Shown in pieces: positions 7,369 to 16,350 of a stretch of 43,341 bases of DNA. Made by a program: the position numbers and the translations under genes. The notes under the pieces are model-generated. The model was not told the origin of the DNA. It was given only the letters and a program-made list of their open reading frames with translations, and ran no database searches. Position 1 is the first letter of the stretch, and each line of letters opens with the position of its first letter. This DNA is from a virus, in IMG/VR virus record IMGVR_UViG_3300031231_000005, positions 1-43,341 of that record, one strand, 5' to 3'.

Positions 7369-8604
7369 ATGACACAAATTGCAACGGGCGTCTTCAAGAA
7401 GCTCTCCTTCAAGAAGCAAACGGCCCAAGGTACGATCGCTCCAGGTGGTGCTACTACGGAACAAACCATGCGCAGGGTCACGAGCACGATTGACCTCAAG
7501 AAGGCTCAGTACCGCTCGAACGAGATCAACGCCTCACAACAACGTCGTGACTCTCGTCATGGCGTGAAGAGCGTAGCCGGGACCATCTCGGGCGAACTCT
7601 CGAACGGCACCTACCAGGCCTTCTTTGAGAGCGTCCTGCGCCAACTAGTGCAGACGCAAGCGACCACAGGCGCGATTACCACTGTGACTGCCGCCCTCAC
7701 AGCCACACCGGCAGGCACCTTCACCCGCTCCGGTGGGAGCTATCTGACTGACGGCTTCAAGATCGGGGATCTGGTCAGTTGGACCGGTTGGGCCACCACG
7801 GGTGTGCCAAACAACTCCCACAATATGGTCATTACAGCCCTGACGGCGACCGTGATGACTTGCTACCCCCTCGACGCGGTGCCGATTGGTGCCAAGGCTT
7901 CTGGCGATAGCGTGACCTGCATCGTTCCGGGCAAGAAAACCTGGATGCCGCAGAGTGGTCACACACGTGACTACTACACGATCGAACACAACTTTTCGGA
8001 CATCGTGCAATCGGAACAGTTCATGGACTGCGTGATCAGCGCAGCGAACGTGAAACTGCCGCCAACCGGTATGGCGACCATCGACTTCCCCGTCATGGGG
8101 TTGAACATGCAGACCGGGACGACAGCCTACTTTACGTCTCCAACCGCGACCTCGACCGGTTCCATCATGGCTGCGGTGAACGGTGGCCTGTTCGTGAACG
8201 GCACGAAGTTCGCCACTATCACCGGCATCGAAATCAACATAAACGGCAACTACACCGCTCCAGGTGGGGTGGTCGGCACCAACATCGACCCGGACATCTT
8301 CCCGGGTGTGATGGACGTCTCTGGGACAGTCACAGCTCTATTCGACTCTGTGACCTTACGGGATGCGTTCATCAACGAGACCCAATCGACCATCATCGCG
8401 GCCCTGACGGCGGACAACACCCCCGGCTCGAACGCGATCGTCTTCGTGATGTCGAACGTGAAGTTCGGCGGCGCGGACAAAGACGACGGCGAGAAGGGTT
8501 TGACGCTCTCTATGCCATTCATCGCCTCGGAGAACGTGAATGGCGGTGTGGCGGCAGCCAACCTGCAGACCACCATCTCCATCCAAGACACGACCTTCGC
8601 TTAA
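7369..8604 (+). CDS. Major tail tube protein
   Basis: 411 residues. The opening ATGVFKKLSFKKQTAQGTIA, the TMRRVTSTIDLKKAQYRSNE segment and GVKSVAGTISGELSNGTYQ (about 65-83) are typical of phage tail tube proteins. So are the beta-rich body and the late GLTLSMPFIA and LQTTISIQDTTFA strands. Subunits stack as rings around the DNA channel. At 411 residues it is on the long side; the segment near residues 110-185 may be an extra domain. Codon use is strongly biased, like the capsid gene. A perfect hairpin follows the stop. Confidence 0.82.
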   Translation: MTQIATGVFKKLSFKKQTAQGTIAPGGATTEQTMRRVTSTIDLKKAQYRSNEINASQQRRDSRHGVKSVAGTISGELSNGTYQAFFESVLRQLVQTQATTGAITTVTAALTATPAGTFTRSGGSYLTDGFKIGDLVSWTGWATTGVPNNSHNMVITALTATVMTCYPLDAVPIGAKASGDSVTCIVPGKKTWMPQSGHTRDYYTIEHNFSDIVQSEQFMDCVISAANVKLPPTGMATIDFPVMGLNMQTGTTAYFTSPTATSTGSIMAAVNGGLFVNGTKFATITGIEININGNYTAPGGVVGTNIDPDIFPGVMDVSGTVTALFDSVTLRDAFINETQSTIIAALTADNTPGSNAIVFVMSNVKFGGADKDDGEKGLTLSMPFIASENVNGGVAAANLQTTISIQDTTFA

Positions 8605-8612
8605 GAAGAACA

Positions 8613-8638
8613 GTGACCCGCCAATCAAGGCGGGTCAC
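8613..8638 (+). terminator. Perfect 10-bp hairpin after the tail tube gene, without a T tract
   Basis: 8613-8622 pairs perfectly with 8629-8638 around a six-base loop. No run of T follows, so it is either a weak or factor-dependent terminator or a 3' stabiliser of the abundant tail tube mRNA. It ends 19 bases before the tail chaperone start. Confidence 0.6.
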
Positions 8639-8657
8639 ACCATCTAAGGGACAGAGA

Positions 8658-9104
8658 ATGACCAAGCCGACAGATAAACCCACTCCGGGTGTAATGGACT
8701 TGTCCGCCCTGGACATGACCAAATTCTGCAACAACCCTGTTCGAGTGGAGCTAAAGCACCCGATCACCAACGCGCCACTGGGGATCTTTATCAGCGTCCT
8801 GGGTAAGGACAGCGACACCTTCAGGGAACACCTGCGGACCACGGTGAACGAAAAGTCCCGGAAAGCGGCTATGGCCGCCCGTCGGGGCAAGGAAGTGGAA
8901 CCGGAAACCCTGGAGCAAGCGGAAGCTCAAGGCGTCGACCTACTCATCGTCTGCACGGTTGGTTGGGAGAACGTCACCTTCGAAGGTGAGGACCTCGAGT
9001 TCAACGTCCCGAACGCACGGAGAGTCTACAGCAAGCTACGCTGGATCCGCGGCCAAGTTGACAACGCCGTGGATGACCTCGAGCTTTTTATGAACAGGTC
9101 ATAG
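8658..9104 (+). CDS. Tail assembly chaperone, short form (G-like)
   Basis: 148 residues. It lies between tail tube and tape measure genes, the fixed place of the G/GT chaperone pair in lambda-like tails. ATG 8658 with AAGGGA at 8646-8651 is preferred over a GTG at 8613 inside the terminator-like hairpin. The C-terminus overlaps, one frame back, an open frame that continues to 9466. A run of five T and a stem-loop lie at the overlap, so a fraction of ribosomes should shift to make a longer product of about 269 residues. These chaperones coat the tape measure protein during tail assembly and are absent from the virion. Confidence 0.78.
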   Translation: MTKPTDKPTPGVMDLSALDMTKFCNNPVRVELKHPITNAPLGIFISVLGKDSDTFREHLRTTVNEKSRKAAMAARRGKEVEPETLEQAEAQGVDLLIVCTVGWENVTFEGEDLEFNVPNARRVYSKLRWIRGQVDNAVDDLELFMNRS

Positions 9105-9466
9105 ACGACCTGATCCTGTTCGGACAACACAGCTTTAAGCTGAACCAAAGGCAAGAGGACGGGTACACCCTCCGAACTCACCTAGAGGCAGCTTATGCAG
9201 CCACCGGCATACTGCCCGAGGAACTAGAAACGCCTGAATTTCCGGAAGAGGGGATTCAGGCGTGGTCCGCCTTCATGCAGATGTCGGGACGAAGAGGAAA
9301 CAACGGCTTCGGCCCCAACGACATCTCCTACTCAGCAATCAAAGCTTGGCAAGATGTCACCGGGGAGAAACTGGAACCGTGGGAGCTTAACGCAATACTC
9401 CGGTTAGACGACGCCTTCTTGCACGCTTACTACGAGCACGAGAACAGCAAGACGAAGGGGAAGTGA
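9077..9466 (+). CDS. Tail assembly chaperone, -1 frameshift extension (T-like)
   Basis: This frame is open from just after TGA 9074-9076 to the stop 9464-9466, and its 5' part has no ATG, GTG or TTG with a ribosome site before about 9275. It overlaps the end of the short chaperone by 28 bases in the -1 frame, the classic layout for the T part of a GT fusion. After the shift the protein would add about 125 residues, including HLEAAYAATGILPEELETP and a C-terminal half with SAIKAWQDVTGEKLEPWE. The tape measure gene starts at base 9467. Confidence 0.78.
   Translation, partial: PRAFYEQVIDDLILFGQHSFKLNQRQEDGYTLRTHLEAAYAATGILPEELETPEFPEEGIQAWSAFMQMSGRRGNNGFGPNDISYSAIKAWQDVTGEKLEPWELNAILRLDDAFLHAYYEHENSKTKGK
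9084..9112 (+). promoter_or_regulatory. Programmed -1 ribosomal frameshift signal
   Basis: The sequence C-TTTTT-A (9084-9090) allows the TTT codon at 9087-9089 to slip back to TTT at 9086-9088. After a five-base spacer comes a 6-bp stem (9095-9100 with 9107-9112) with a six-base loop. Slippery run, spacer and stem-loop in the short window where both frames are open are the expected elements. The heptamer is not the canonical X-XXY-YYZ form, so the exact slip codon is uncertain. Confidence 0.7.
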
Positions 9467-12400
9467 TTGTCCGGCTCGATCGACCTTTCAACGCTCGTCG
9501 TATCGGTCAAGAACGACGGTGTGGCCGAAAGCACCAAAGGTCTCCAGCAACTGGAGGACCAGGGCGGCAAGACCGAATCCGCCATGTTGAGCCTGTCGAA
9601 GGTGACAAGTGTCCTGGAAGGTGGCATGAAGTTACTGGGCCTGAGTGTGGCCGGGATAAAGCTAGGAGAGTTGATCAAAGACAGCGCCATGCTGGCTGCC
9701 CGTTACGAGACCTTGGGCGTTGTCATGATGGTAGTGGGCAACAACGCAGGCTACACCAAGTCCCAACTGGACATCTTCCAGAAGAAGCTCCAAGAGTCCG
9801 GCATCTCGATGAAGCAATCGAGAGACGCCCTCATACAACTGTCCTCGGCCCACATTGACCTGAGCAACGCCCAAAAACTAGGTAGGGTGGCCCAAGACGC
9901 GGCTGTGATCGGACAGGTCAACTCCTCAGAGGCGATGAACCGGATCATCTACGGCATCAAATCCCAACAGGTGGAAGTGCTGCGGGCGATGGGGATCAAC
10001 GTCTCCTTCGAGGACAGCTACAAGAGGTTAGCTACCACCCTACACACGACCACCGACAAGCTGACGGAGACTCAGAAGGCGGCGGCTCGGACTAACGCTG
10101 TCCTGGACGCGGGCAAGATCATCGCGGGCACCTACGAAGAGGCCATGGGAACGGCCGGTAAGCAAATAACCTCCCTGCAAAGGTACTGGGAGGATTTGAA
10201 AGTCAAGCTGGGAGACAACTTCCTGCCGGCCTTGACTGATGCTGTGTTCGCTTTCGCGGATGCGCTTAAGCAGGCCCAAGATATACTGGCTGAAATCTCC
10301 AGAAGCGAAGTGGCACAATTCCTTGGAGTTGTGCTGATGGGAGCCTTTAAAGCAGTAGAAGTCTCAGTGACTGCCGTAATATACGTGGTGGGGCAACTAA
10401 TAAGATTACTTGGAGCAGCCATTGCAGATGCTGCAGCTCTATCCAAAGGGATACTGACGGGGGACTTCTCCCACATAAGCGAAATCAACAAATCCTTTGT
10501 GAAGGATTACGACGCCGCCTCCGCCTCAGCTAGCAACCTCATGAGCAAGCAACTGGGACTAACCAAAGCTCAGAAGTCTGGCACAGAGCAAACGGAAGCT
10601 CAACGCATAGCCGCAGGTAAGCTACAACGTCAACAAGAAGAGGCTCAAGAAGCCCAACTGAAGATTCAAGCTGACGCTGACAAAGCGGCTAAGAAAGCTG
10701 CTCAGGAAGCTGCCGCCCAAGCGAAGAGAGACGCTGCGAAAGCCGCATCTCGAGCAAAAGACATAGCAACAATGCAGGCGGAATCCACCGCAGCATTCGA
10801 ACTAGCCAACGCTTACCTACAGAGCGGCGAGGCTGCTTTTAAAGCGGCCGCCGCAGGCCAAGCCTTGGCCGATGTGACCAAGAACGGTGGTTCTATAACA
10901 GAAGCTACCTCGAGATTCCTGAGGAAAGAAGCTGCCGCCAAAGCCTTAGACGGAGCGAAAGACTACGACACTCTGAATGCCCAAGCAGAGGCCCAAACTA
11001 AATACAACGACATGGTGGCTGCGGGAACTCTGACCCTTGCGCAAGCCAACGAAGCCATGGCGAAGGAAAGTCAACTCAGGACTTTCAACATGGCTCTGGC
11101 AGGAGTACAAGGCGAGGCCTATGCGGCCCTGAAGGCCGTCATCGACAAGTTGACTGGAGCGATAGACGCCAAGAACGAAGCGGACAAAGAACAGCAACTA
11201 TTGGCACAGGCAGTAGACCAACAAAACCAACTGGACATGCTGGCCAAGGAAGCCGAACTGATCGGTGTTGGCAACGCCCAAAGAGAAATAGAGTTAGCCC
11301 AACTGCAGGCTAGACAAGAGCTTGTGTCTAAGGGGCAAAACCCAAACTCGACTAGCGGCCAAAACGCCATACAAGGCGCTGGTAAGGTGGCTGCTGCGCA
11401 ATCCGACAAGACGGCGGACAACGACAACTACAACAAGAGCCTGAACAGAACCCTTACCATCCTGCAACAGATAGATGCCCGCACTAAGACAACAGGTAGC
11501 AACCTAGCAGACTCCTTTGGGAAGTTCGGAACGGCAATCTCTGGTGCGGCCACGTCTCTGACAGGTTATGCGGCTAAGCAAGAAGAGATCAACCGCAACC
11601 TGGAAGATCAAAAGAAAGCCGCAGCTGTAACAAACCAAGCGTCTGCCGAACAACAAGCTAGATCGGCAGCGACTATAGCAGCGGCGGAAACAGACGCGGC
11701 CACTCAATCTAAAGAAGCCCAATTGGACATGTACGGGAGCGTACTGACAGCGTCCAAGAGCTTCTTCAGCGAGAAGAGCACCGCATTCAAGGTACTACAG
11801 ACAGCAGAGCAAGCCTACCGCCTCTTCGAATTTGCCATGAGCATCCGCTCAATCGCCGTGAAGGCGACAGAGACTGCAGCTCACGTAGCGTTGAACGGCA
11901 CTAAAGCGGCTTCGGGTGTGGCGGCAGGCGCTGCCGAGATATTCGCCGCCCTAGGCCCATTCGGCTTCCCAGTGGTAGCCGCCATGATCGGTGTGATGGC
12001 TGCCCTAGGTTTTAAGGGAGGCGGCGGAAGCGGCGGCGGGCTGGGTTACAACGTTGAAGACGTACAGAAGAAGCAAGGCACTGGCTCAGTTCTCGGAGAC
12101 AGTGCGGCTAAATCAGACAGTATCGCGAAGTCACTGGAGCTGCTGACTCAAAACACCAATAAGGATCTGGAATACTCCAGCGGGATGCTGAAGTCGCTGA
12201 GGTCGATCGACACCAGCATATCGGCAGTGGCCGCGGCCCTCTCCAAAGCTTTGGGGGCTGGAGGCGCACTGAACACAGACAACCTAGGTCTGGGGACGTC
12301 AGGAAATCCAGCGACCCTGAAGAATCTGGGCTTTGGATCCACCACGACTAAAGCTCTGGCGGACCAAGGGTTGAACTTCAACCAACAATCCATCCAAGAC

Positions 12401-14260
12401 ATCCTGCAGAACGGAGTCAACGGCACCAGCTACCAATCGGTTACCTCCCAAACCAAGAAGAAAGCCCTTGGGATAACCTACTCCAATAAGACGAGCACCA
12501 ACACGTCTAACACAGGTTTGGACGATGAACTGTCGAACCAGATCTCACTACTGATCGGTTCCATGAAGGACGGCATAGTTTCGGCGGCTGGCGACCTGGG
12601 AATCACAGGTGCTGAGCAAGTGCTGGACTCCTTCCAAGTAGCCCTTGGGAAGGTTAGCCTGAAAGACATGACCGGCACGGAGATACAAGATACACTGAAC
12701 GCGATCTTCTCCAAGCTGGGAGACGATATGTCCGAAGCGGCAGTCGCGGGACTCGGCCAGTTCCAGAAGGTCGGCGAGGGTCTATTCCAAACCCTCATCC
12801 GCGTCGCCAAGGATTACAAGACGGTAGACGTCACCTTGCAGTCGATAGGGAAGACCTTCGGAGCAGTGGGCATATCGTCGATAGCCGCTAGAGAGAACCT
12901 CGTAGATCTGGCGGGAGGTCTGGACGAATTCACCAGCGCAGCGTCAGCCTACTCAGATGCCTTCCTGACGGTAGACGAACAAACTCTGCCTATAGTTCAC
13001 AACGTCTCCCAAGAAATGAGCCGTCTGGGTCTGACGAGCATCAAGACTAAAGACCAATTTAAGGCCTTGGTTAACAGCATAGACGTCTCGACGGCAGCCG
13101 GAGCTGACCTTTATACCTCACTTATGGCAGTGGCTCCGGCCTTCGCTAAAGCGGCCGATTATATCGATTCTGTCACCAACGCGGTGAACGACAACAAGAG
13201 CATGACGGATAAGATCTCCGACGCGAGGTCTGCCCTCACAGACGCTTACAAGAACGAAAGCGACGCCCTAGACGATACAATCAGCAGATTCCAAGACTTC
13301 ACAAAATCCCTGCTGGCCTTTAGGGATTCCCTGTCGACAGGACCAGCCGCTCAACTGTCTCCGGAAGATCAGTACAACGCGGCAAAAGCCCTGTTCTTGG
13401 ACACAAGCGCCAAGGCTTCCGAAGGGAATGAAGATGCCCTCGGCAAGATCCAAGAAGTCAGCCAAGCCTATCTGGATGCCTCCAAGGACTACTATGCAAC
13501 GAGCCAAGGCTACTTCGATGACTTGGGTCAGGTCAAGGTAGCCATTGACGCCGCGGCAGCAGCCTCGACCAACCAAGTCAGTGTAACCACCCAGCAACTG
13601 GACGTGCTGAAGCAGCAGGTCTCTGGTCTGATCACCATCAACCAAAGCGTGCTGACGGTGGCGCAAGCCGTGGCCCAATTGGGTGGCTATATCACCCAAC
13701 AGACGGCTGCTATCCAGGCAGCCCAAGCAATCGTGGCGGCCACCCAAACACCAGCCGAAGCGGCGGCACCCGCTCCGACTGCACCCCCAGCGGAACAACA
13801 CGCTCCAAACTTCTCCACTTACGTGGACCACTACGCCGACTTGGCCTCGCTGTACGCCTCAGGAACAGGCATGGCGAAGGGTCGCACGAAGGAAGAGTTC
13901 GGAGCCTACCACTGGAGCCGATACGGCCAATACGAAGGCCGAGTCCCGTACGCGATGGGCGGTGCTTTTACGAATGGGGTGGTGACAAAGCCGACCAGTT
14001 TCCACAACTCACAGATGGGAGAGAGCGGTCCAGAAGCCATTATGCCTCTGACTAACGTGAACGGCAAGCTGGGTGTGGCAGCCAACACAAACAACTCTAA
14101 CAGCAAGGAAATGATAGACAAGCTGGAAGAGCTAATCGAGCTGGGCAGACAAGCTGAAGTTCAAAGAGCCGCGATGGCGAAAGAGGCCGGACAAAAGAGT
14201 GATGGCCTGAAGTCGGACATCAACAAGATCTCCAAGACCATTAGGGCGACTGCTGCATGA
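9467..14260 (+). CDS. Tape measure protein
   Basis: 1597 residues, by far the longest gene. It is mostly helical and rich in Ala, Gln and Lys, with two hydrophobic stretches (about residues 285-325 and 820-850) that could insert in the host membrane at DNA entry. A Gly-rich hinge lies near 853-862. The C-terminus has a YVDHYADL...SRYGQYEGR repeat-like motif (about 1453-1490) and the GGAFTNGVVTKPTSF...GESGPEAIMPL segment (about 1497-1530), both common at tape measure ends. Its length sets tail length. TTG 9467 directly follows the chaperone stop, with AAGGGGA about seven bases upstream. No lysozyme-like motif was recognised. Confidence 0.9.
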   Translation: MSGSIDLSTLVVSVKNDGVAESTKGLQQLEDQGGKTESAMLSLSKVTSVLEGGMKLLGLSVAGIKLGELIKDSAMLAARYETLGVVMMVVGNNAGYTKSQLDIFQKKLQESGISMKQSRDALIQLSSAHIDLSNAQKLGRVAQDAAVIGQVNSSEAMNRIIYGIKSQQVEVLRAMGINVSFEDSYKRLATTLHTTTDKLTETQKAAARTNAVLDAGKIIAGTYEEAMGTAGKQITSLQRYWEDLKVKLGDNFLPALTDAVFAFADALKQAQDILAEISRSEVAQFLGVVLMGAFKAVEVSVTAVIYVVGQLIRLLGAAIADAAALSKGILTGDFSHISEINKSFVKDYDAASASASNLMSKQLGLTKAQKSGTEQTEAQRIAAGKLQRQQEEAQEAQLKIQADADKAAKKAAQEAAAQAKRDAAKAASRAKDIATMQAESTAAFELANAYLQSGEAAFKAAAAGQALADVTKNGGSITEATSRFLRKEAAAKALDGAKDYDTLNAQAEAQTKYNDMVAAGTLTLAQANEAMAKESQLRTFNMALAGVQGEAYAALKAVIDKLTGAIDAKNEADKEQQLLAQAVDQQNQLDMLAKEAELIGVGNAQREIELAQLQARQELVSKGQNPNSTSGQNAIQGAGKVAAAQSDKTADNDNYNKSLNRTLTILQQIDARTKTTGSNLADSFGKFGTAISGAATSLTGYAAKQEEINRNLEDQKKAAAVTNQASAEQQARSAATIAAAETDAATQSKEAQLDMYGSVLTASKSFFSEKSTAFKVLQTAEQAYRLFEFAMSIRSIAVKATETAAHVALNGTKAASGVAAGAAEIFAALGPFGFPVVAAMIGVMAALGFKGGGGSGGGLGYNVEDVQKKQGTGSVLGDSAAKSDSIAKSLELLTQNTNKDLEYSSGMLKSLRSIDTSISAVAAALSKALGAGGALNTDNLGLGTSGNPATLKNLGFGSTTTKALADQGLNFNQQSIQDILQNGVNGTSYQSVTSQTKKKALGITYSNKTSTNTSNTGLDDELSNQISLLIGSMKDGIVSAAGDLGITGAEQVLDSFQVALGKVSLKDMTGTEIQDTLNAIFSKLGDDMSEAAVAGLGQFQKVGEGLFQTLIRVAKDYKTVDVTLQSIGKTFGAVGISSIAARENLVDLAGGLDEFTSAASAYSDAFLTVDEQTLPIVHNVSQEMSRLGLTSIKTKDQFKALVNSIDVSTAAGADLYTSLMAVAPAFAKAADYIDSVTNAVNDNKSMTDKISDARSALTDAYKNESDALDDTISRFQDFTKSLLAFRDSLSTGPAAQLSPEDQYNAAKALFLDTSAKASEGNEDALGKIQEVSQAYLDASKDYYATSQGYFDDLGQVKVAIDAAAAASTNQVSVTTQQLDVLKQQVSGLITINQSVLTVAQAVAQLGGYITQQTAAIQAAQAIVAATQTPAEAAAPAPTAPPAEQHAPNFSTYVDHYADLASLYASGTGMAKGRTKEEFGAYHWSRYGQYEGRVPYAMGGAFTNGVVTKPTSFHNSQMGESGPEAIMPLTNVNGKLGVAANTNNSNSKEMIDKLEELIELGRQAEVQRAAMAKEAGQKSDGLKSDINKISKTIRATAA

Positions 14261-15102
14261 TTTTAGTGGAGCTCACAGCCGCAATCGACGCGCTGGGCAC
14301 CCTGAAGAACTTCTACGTGTCCGACGACAACTTTGTGACTGAGTTGGCTGACACCCCAAGACACACGGCCTTTATTGCAGGCCTGGAAGACCCGGGGACC
14401 CTAGGAATAGCGGCTTTCTCAGACGGTAGAACTGCGGGTGGGACTAAGCTAGAGACAGGCTCTATAATCCTGAAGAATGCAGACGGCACCTTCGACAGTT
14501 GGGTGAATTACTCCTTCGAAGGTAGACCCGTAACCATTAGAACTTCAACCCCGAAATCAGTAAGATACCCAGCAGACTTTCCAGTGATCTTAGTAGGCAC
14601 AGTCAGCGGGATAGAACTGTCCTGGCAGTCTCTAACGATACTTCTAAGAGACCAACAGTTCATTTTCACTAGAGCAGTACAGTTGACCAGGTACCTAGGC
14701 TCCAACATAGGTCCAGTGGGACTGGAAGGATTGCCTGGAGACCTGCAAGGAAAGACTAAACCACGACTATACGGAAGAGTTCTGAACGTACCGGCACCCT
14801 GCGTCAACACCTCTAAGTTGACCTACCAAGTCAACGATGGTCCAGTGGCTGACATCGACGCTGTGTTCGATAGAGCAGCTCCCCTCACAAAAGGGAGCGA
14901 CTACGCGACCAGCGCGTTATTGACAGCAGCCACGGTCTCACCAGCCACTTACGCCACCTGCTTCGCAGAAGGCTACTTTCGACTGGGTTCCGCTCCGGCG
15001 GGACAGATTACTGCGAACGTGAAGGAAGGGGCAACCCCAGCCGATAGAACCGCGGGTCAAATCTTGAAGAAGCTGGCGACCGCCGCAGGTCTAACCGTTT
15101 AA
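14257..15102 (+). CDS. Tail hub-like protein, N-terminal half of a split gene
   Basis: 281 residues. It reads as the front of a distal tail/hub protein common in proteobacterial phages and prophages: FEGRPVTIR, VLVGTVSGIELSW, TRYLGSNIGPVGLEG, LYGRVLNVPAPCVNT, LTYQVNDGPVADIDAVFDRA, YFRLGSAPAGQITANV, then a helix TAGQILKKLATAAGLTV. In that family the helix normally runs on into a segment ending QPA..GI..., but here a TAA stops it. The missing remainder lies at 16351-17034, fused behind a SPRY-like module. The gene overlaps the tape measure stop by four bases (ATGA). The two halves probably assemble together. Confidence 0.75.
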   Translation: MILVELTAAIDALGTLKNFYVSDDNFVTELADTPRHTAFIAGLEDPGTLGIAAFSDGRTAGGTKLETGSIILKNADGTFDSWVNYSFEGRPVTIRTSTPKSVRYPADFPVILVGTVSGIELSWQSLTILLRDQQFIFTRAVQLTRYLGSNIGPVGLEGLPGDLQGKTKPRLYGRVLNVPAPCVNTSKLTYQVNDGPVADIDAVFDRAAPLTKGSDYATSALLTAATVSPATYATCFAEGYFRLGSAPAGQITANVKEGATPADRTAGQILKKLATAAGLTV

Positions 15103-16350
15103 GAGGATCACATGCCGTCAGCCACCCCAGTCCTCTACCATACGTTCATAGACGAAATGTCGAAGGGAGGGCACAACCTACAGACAGCAGTCTTTAAGGT
15201 CGCCCTTACTAACACTGCTCCAACCCAAGCAACGGACACTGTCTGGAACACAACGGTCGCCCCCGCACCGGCCTCAGCGAACGGCTACACTTCGGGTGGT
15301 AACACCATAACGACCACGACCGCCGCTACCACCGCCTCAGTGTTTAAGCTGGTGTTGGCCGACACCACCTTCACAGCAACTTCCGGTGGGATAGGACCGT
15401 TCAGATACCCGATCCTTTACAACAGCTCCGCCTCCAACAAGTCGGTAGCCTACCTGGACTATGGAACCTCCTTGACGCTGGCGAGTACCGAGTCCTTGGC
15501 AGTGGACTTCGATGGTTCGCTGGGCGTCTTTACTATGTCATAGGACAGGTGAATGACTACCACCTGGAACCCCTCAGACGCCGACGTAGCCTGCGCCCTT
15601 TCTAACGCAAACTTGACAGCCACCTGTACTGGAGGCGGCAGCGGGTTCCGCGGTGTGAGAGCGACCATCTCAATCACAGGCCTGAAATACTGGGAAATAA
15701 CTCACGACCTAGTGAACGGTGGAGACACCCAAGTAGGGGTGGCGAACGGTACCGCGGGTATCTTCGACTTCGGCGGTGGGGTTGACAACGACTCCATATC
15801 ATACAATGCAGGAGGTACGGTAAACCTGAATGGCTCCTCACTGGGGAGCATCGGTAGCTACACAACCGGCGACGTAACGGGAATCGCCTACGACTCTGTC
15901 AACAGCAAGATCTGGTTCAGGAAGAACGGTGGTAATTGGGACAACAATGGGACCCATAATCCGGCTACTAATACGGGTGGCTACAGTATCTCGGCCATCA
16001 CCGGAGCCGACTTCCCTTACGTCAACGTAAACACCAACGGTTCAGCCTCTACCGTAAACTTCGGGGCAACGGCCTTTGTGACAGCCCCACCAAGTGGCTT
16101 CACAGGAATAGACGGCTCCTCGACATACACGCTGACTGTAGGAACGAAAGCTCTAAGCTTCAACGAGCAGACGGTTAACTTCGTCCGTCACCTAGTACTG
16201 TCGGTAGTCAAGAAACAGCTGAACTTCAACGAGCAGCCGGTAACGCTAACCTATGGAATGCCAGGGGCTCACACCCTGACGGTACTTCCAACTAGCTTAG
16301 GATTCTCGACTCAACCCGTTCAACTAACTCCTCACCTGCTGACTACTACT
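15100..16350 (+). other. In-frame 1251-base insertion that splits the hub gene
   Basis: Hub homology stops at Val 281 (15097-15099) and resumes at a Val codon (16351-16353), continuing TQRDILFMDLAQPAEMGI. The interval is exactly 417 codons, so both halves are in the same frame. The insert holds TAA 15100, a complete 143-residue tail protein gene, TAG 15541 and TGA 15550, and the SPRY-like front of the next gene. Removing it would restore a hub of about 508 residues. No terminal repeats or transposase are visible. Confidence 0.7.
15112..15543 (+). CDS. Small tail-associated protein of the GPFRY type
   Basis: 143 residues. LYHTFIDEMSKGGHNLQTAV, FKVALTNTAPTQATDTVW, NGYTSGG and GGIGPFRYPILYN (about 96-108), then AYLDYGTSLTLASTESLAVDF, match a small beta-rich protein often found among phage tail genes. 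Its role is not known to me; it is probably a virion component near the tail tip. It lies wholly within the insertion that splits the hub gene, in the same frame as both hub halves. GAGG (15103-15106) gives a good ribosome site five bases before ATG 15112, directly after the hub stop. Confidence 0.68.
   Translation: MPSATPVLYHTFIDEMSKGGHNLQTAVFKVALTNTAPTQATDTVWNTTVAPAPASANGYTSGGNTITTTTAATTASVFKLVLADTTFTATSGGIGPFRYPILYNSSASNKSVAYLDYGTSLTLASTESLAVDFDGSLGVFTMS

Noticed and set aside
8613-8657. GTG start for the tail chaperone
   Set aside because: It lies in the stem of a perfect hairpin; ATG 8658 has a good ribosome site.
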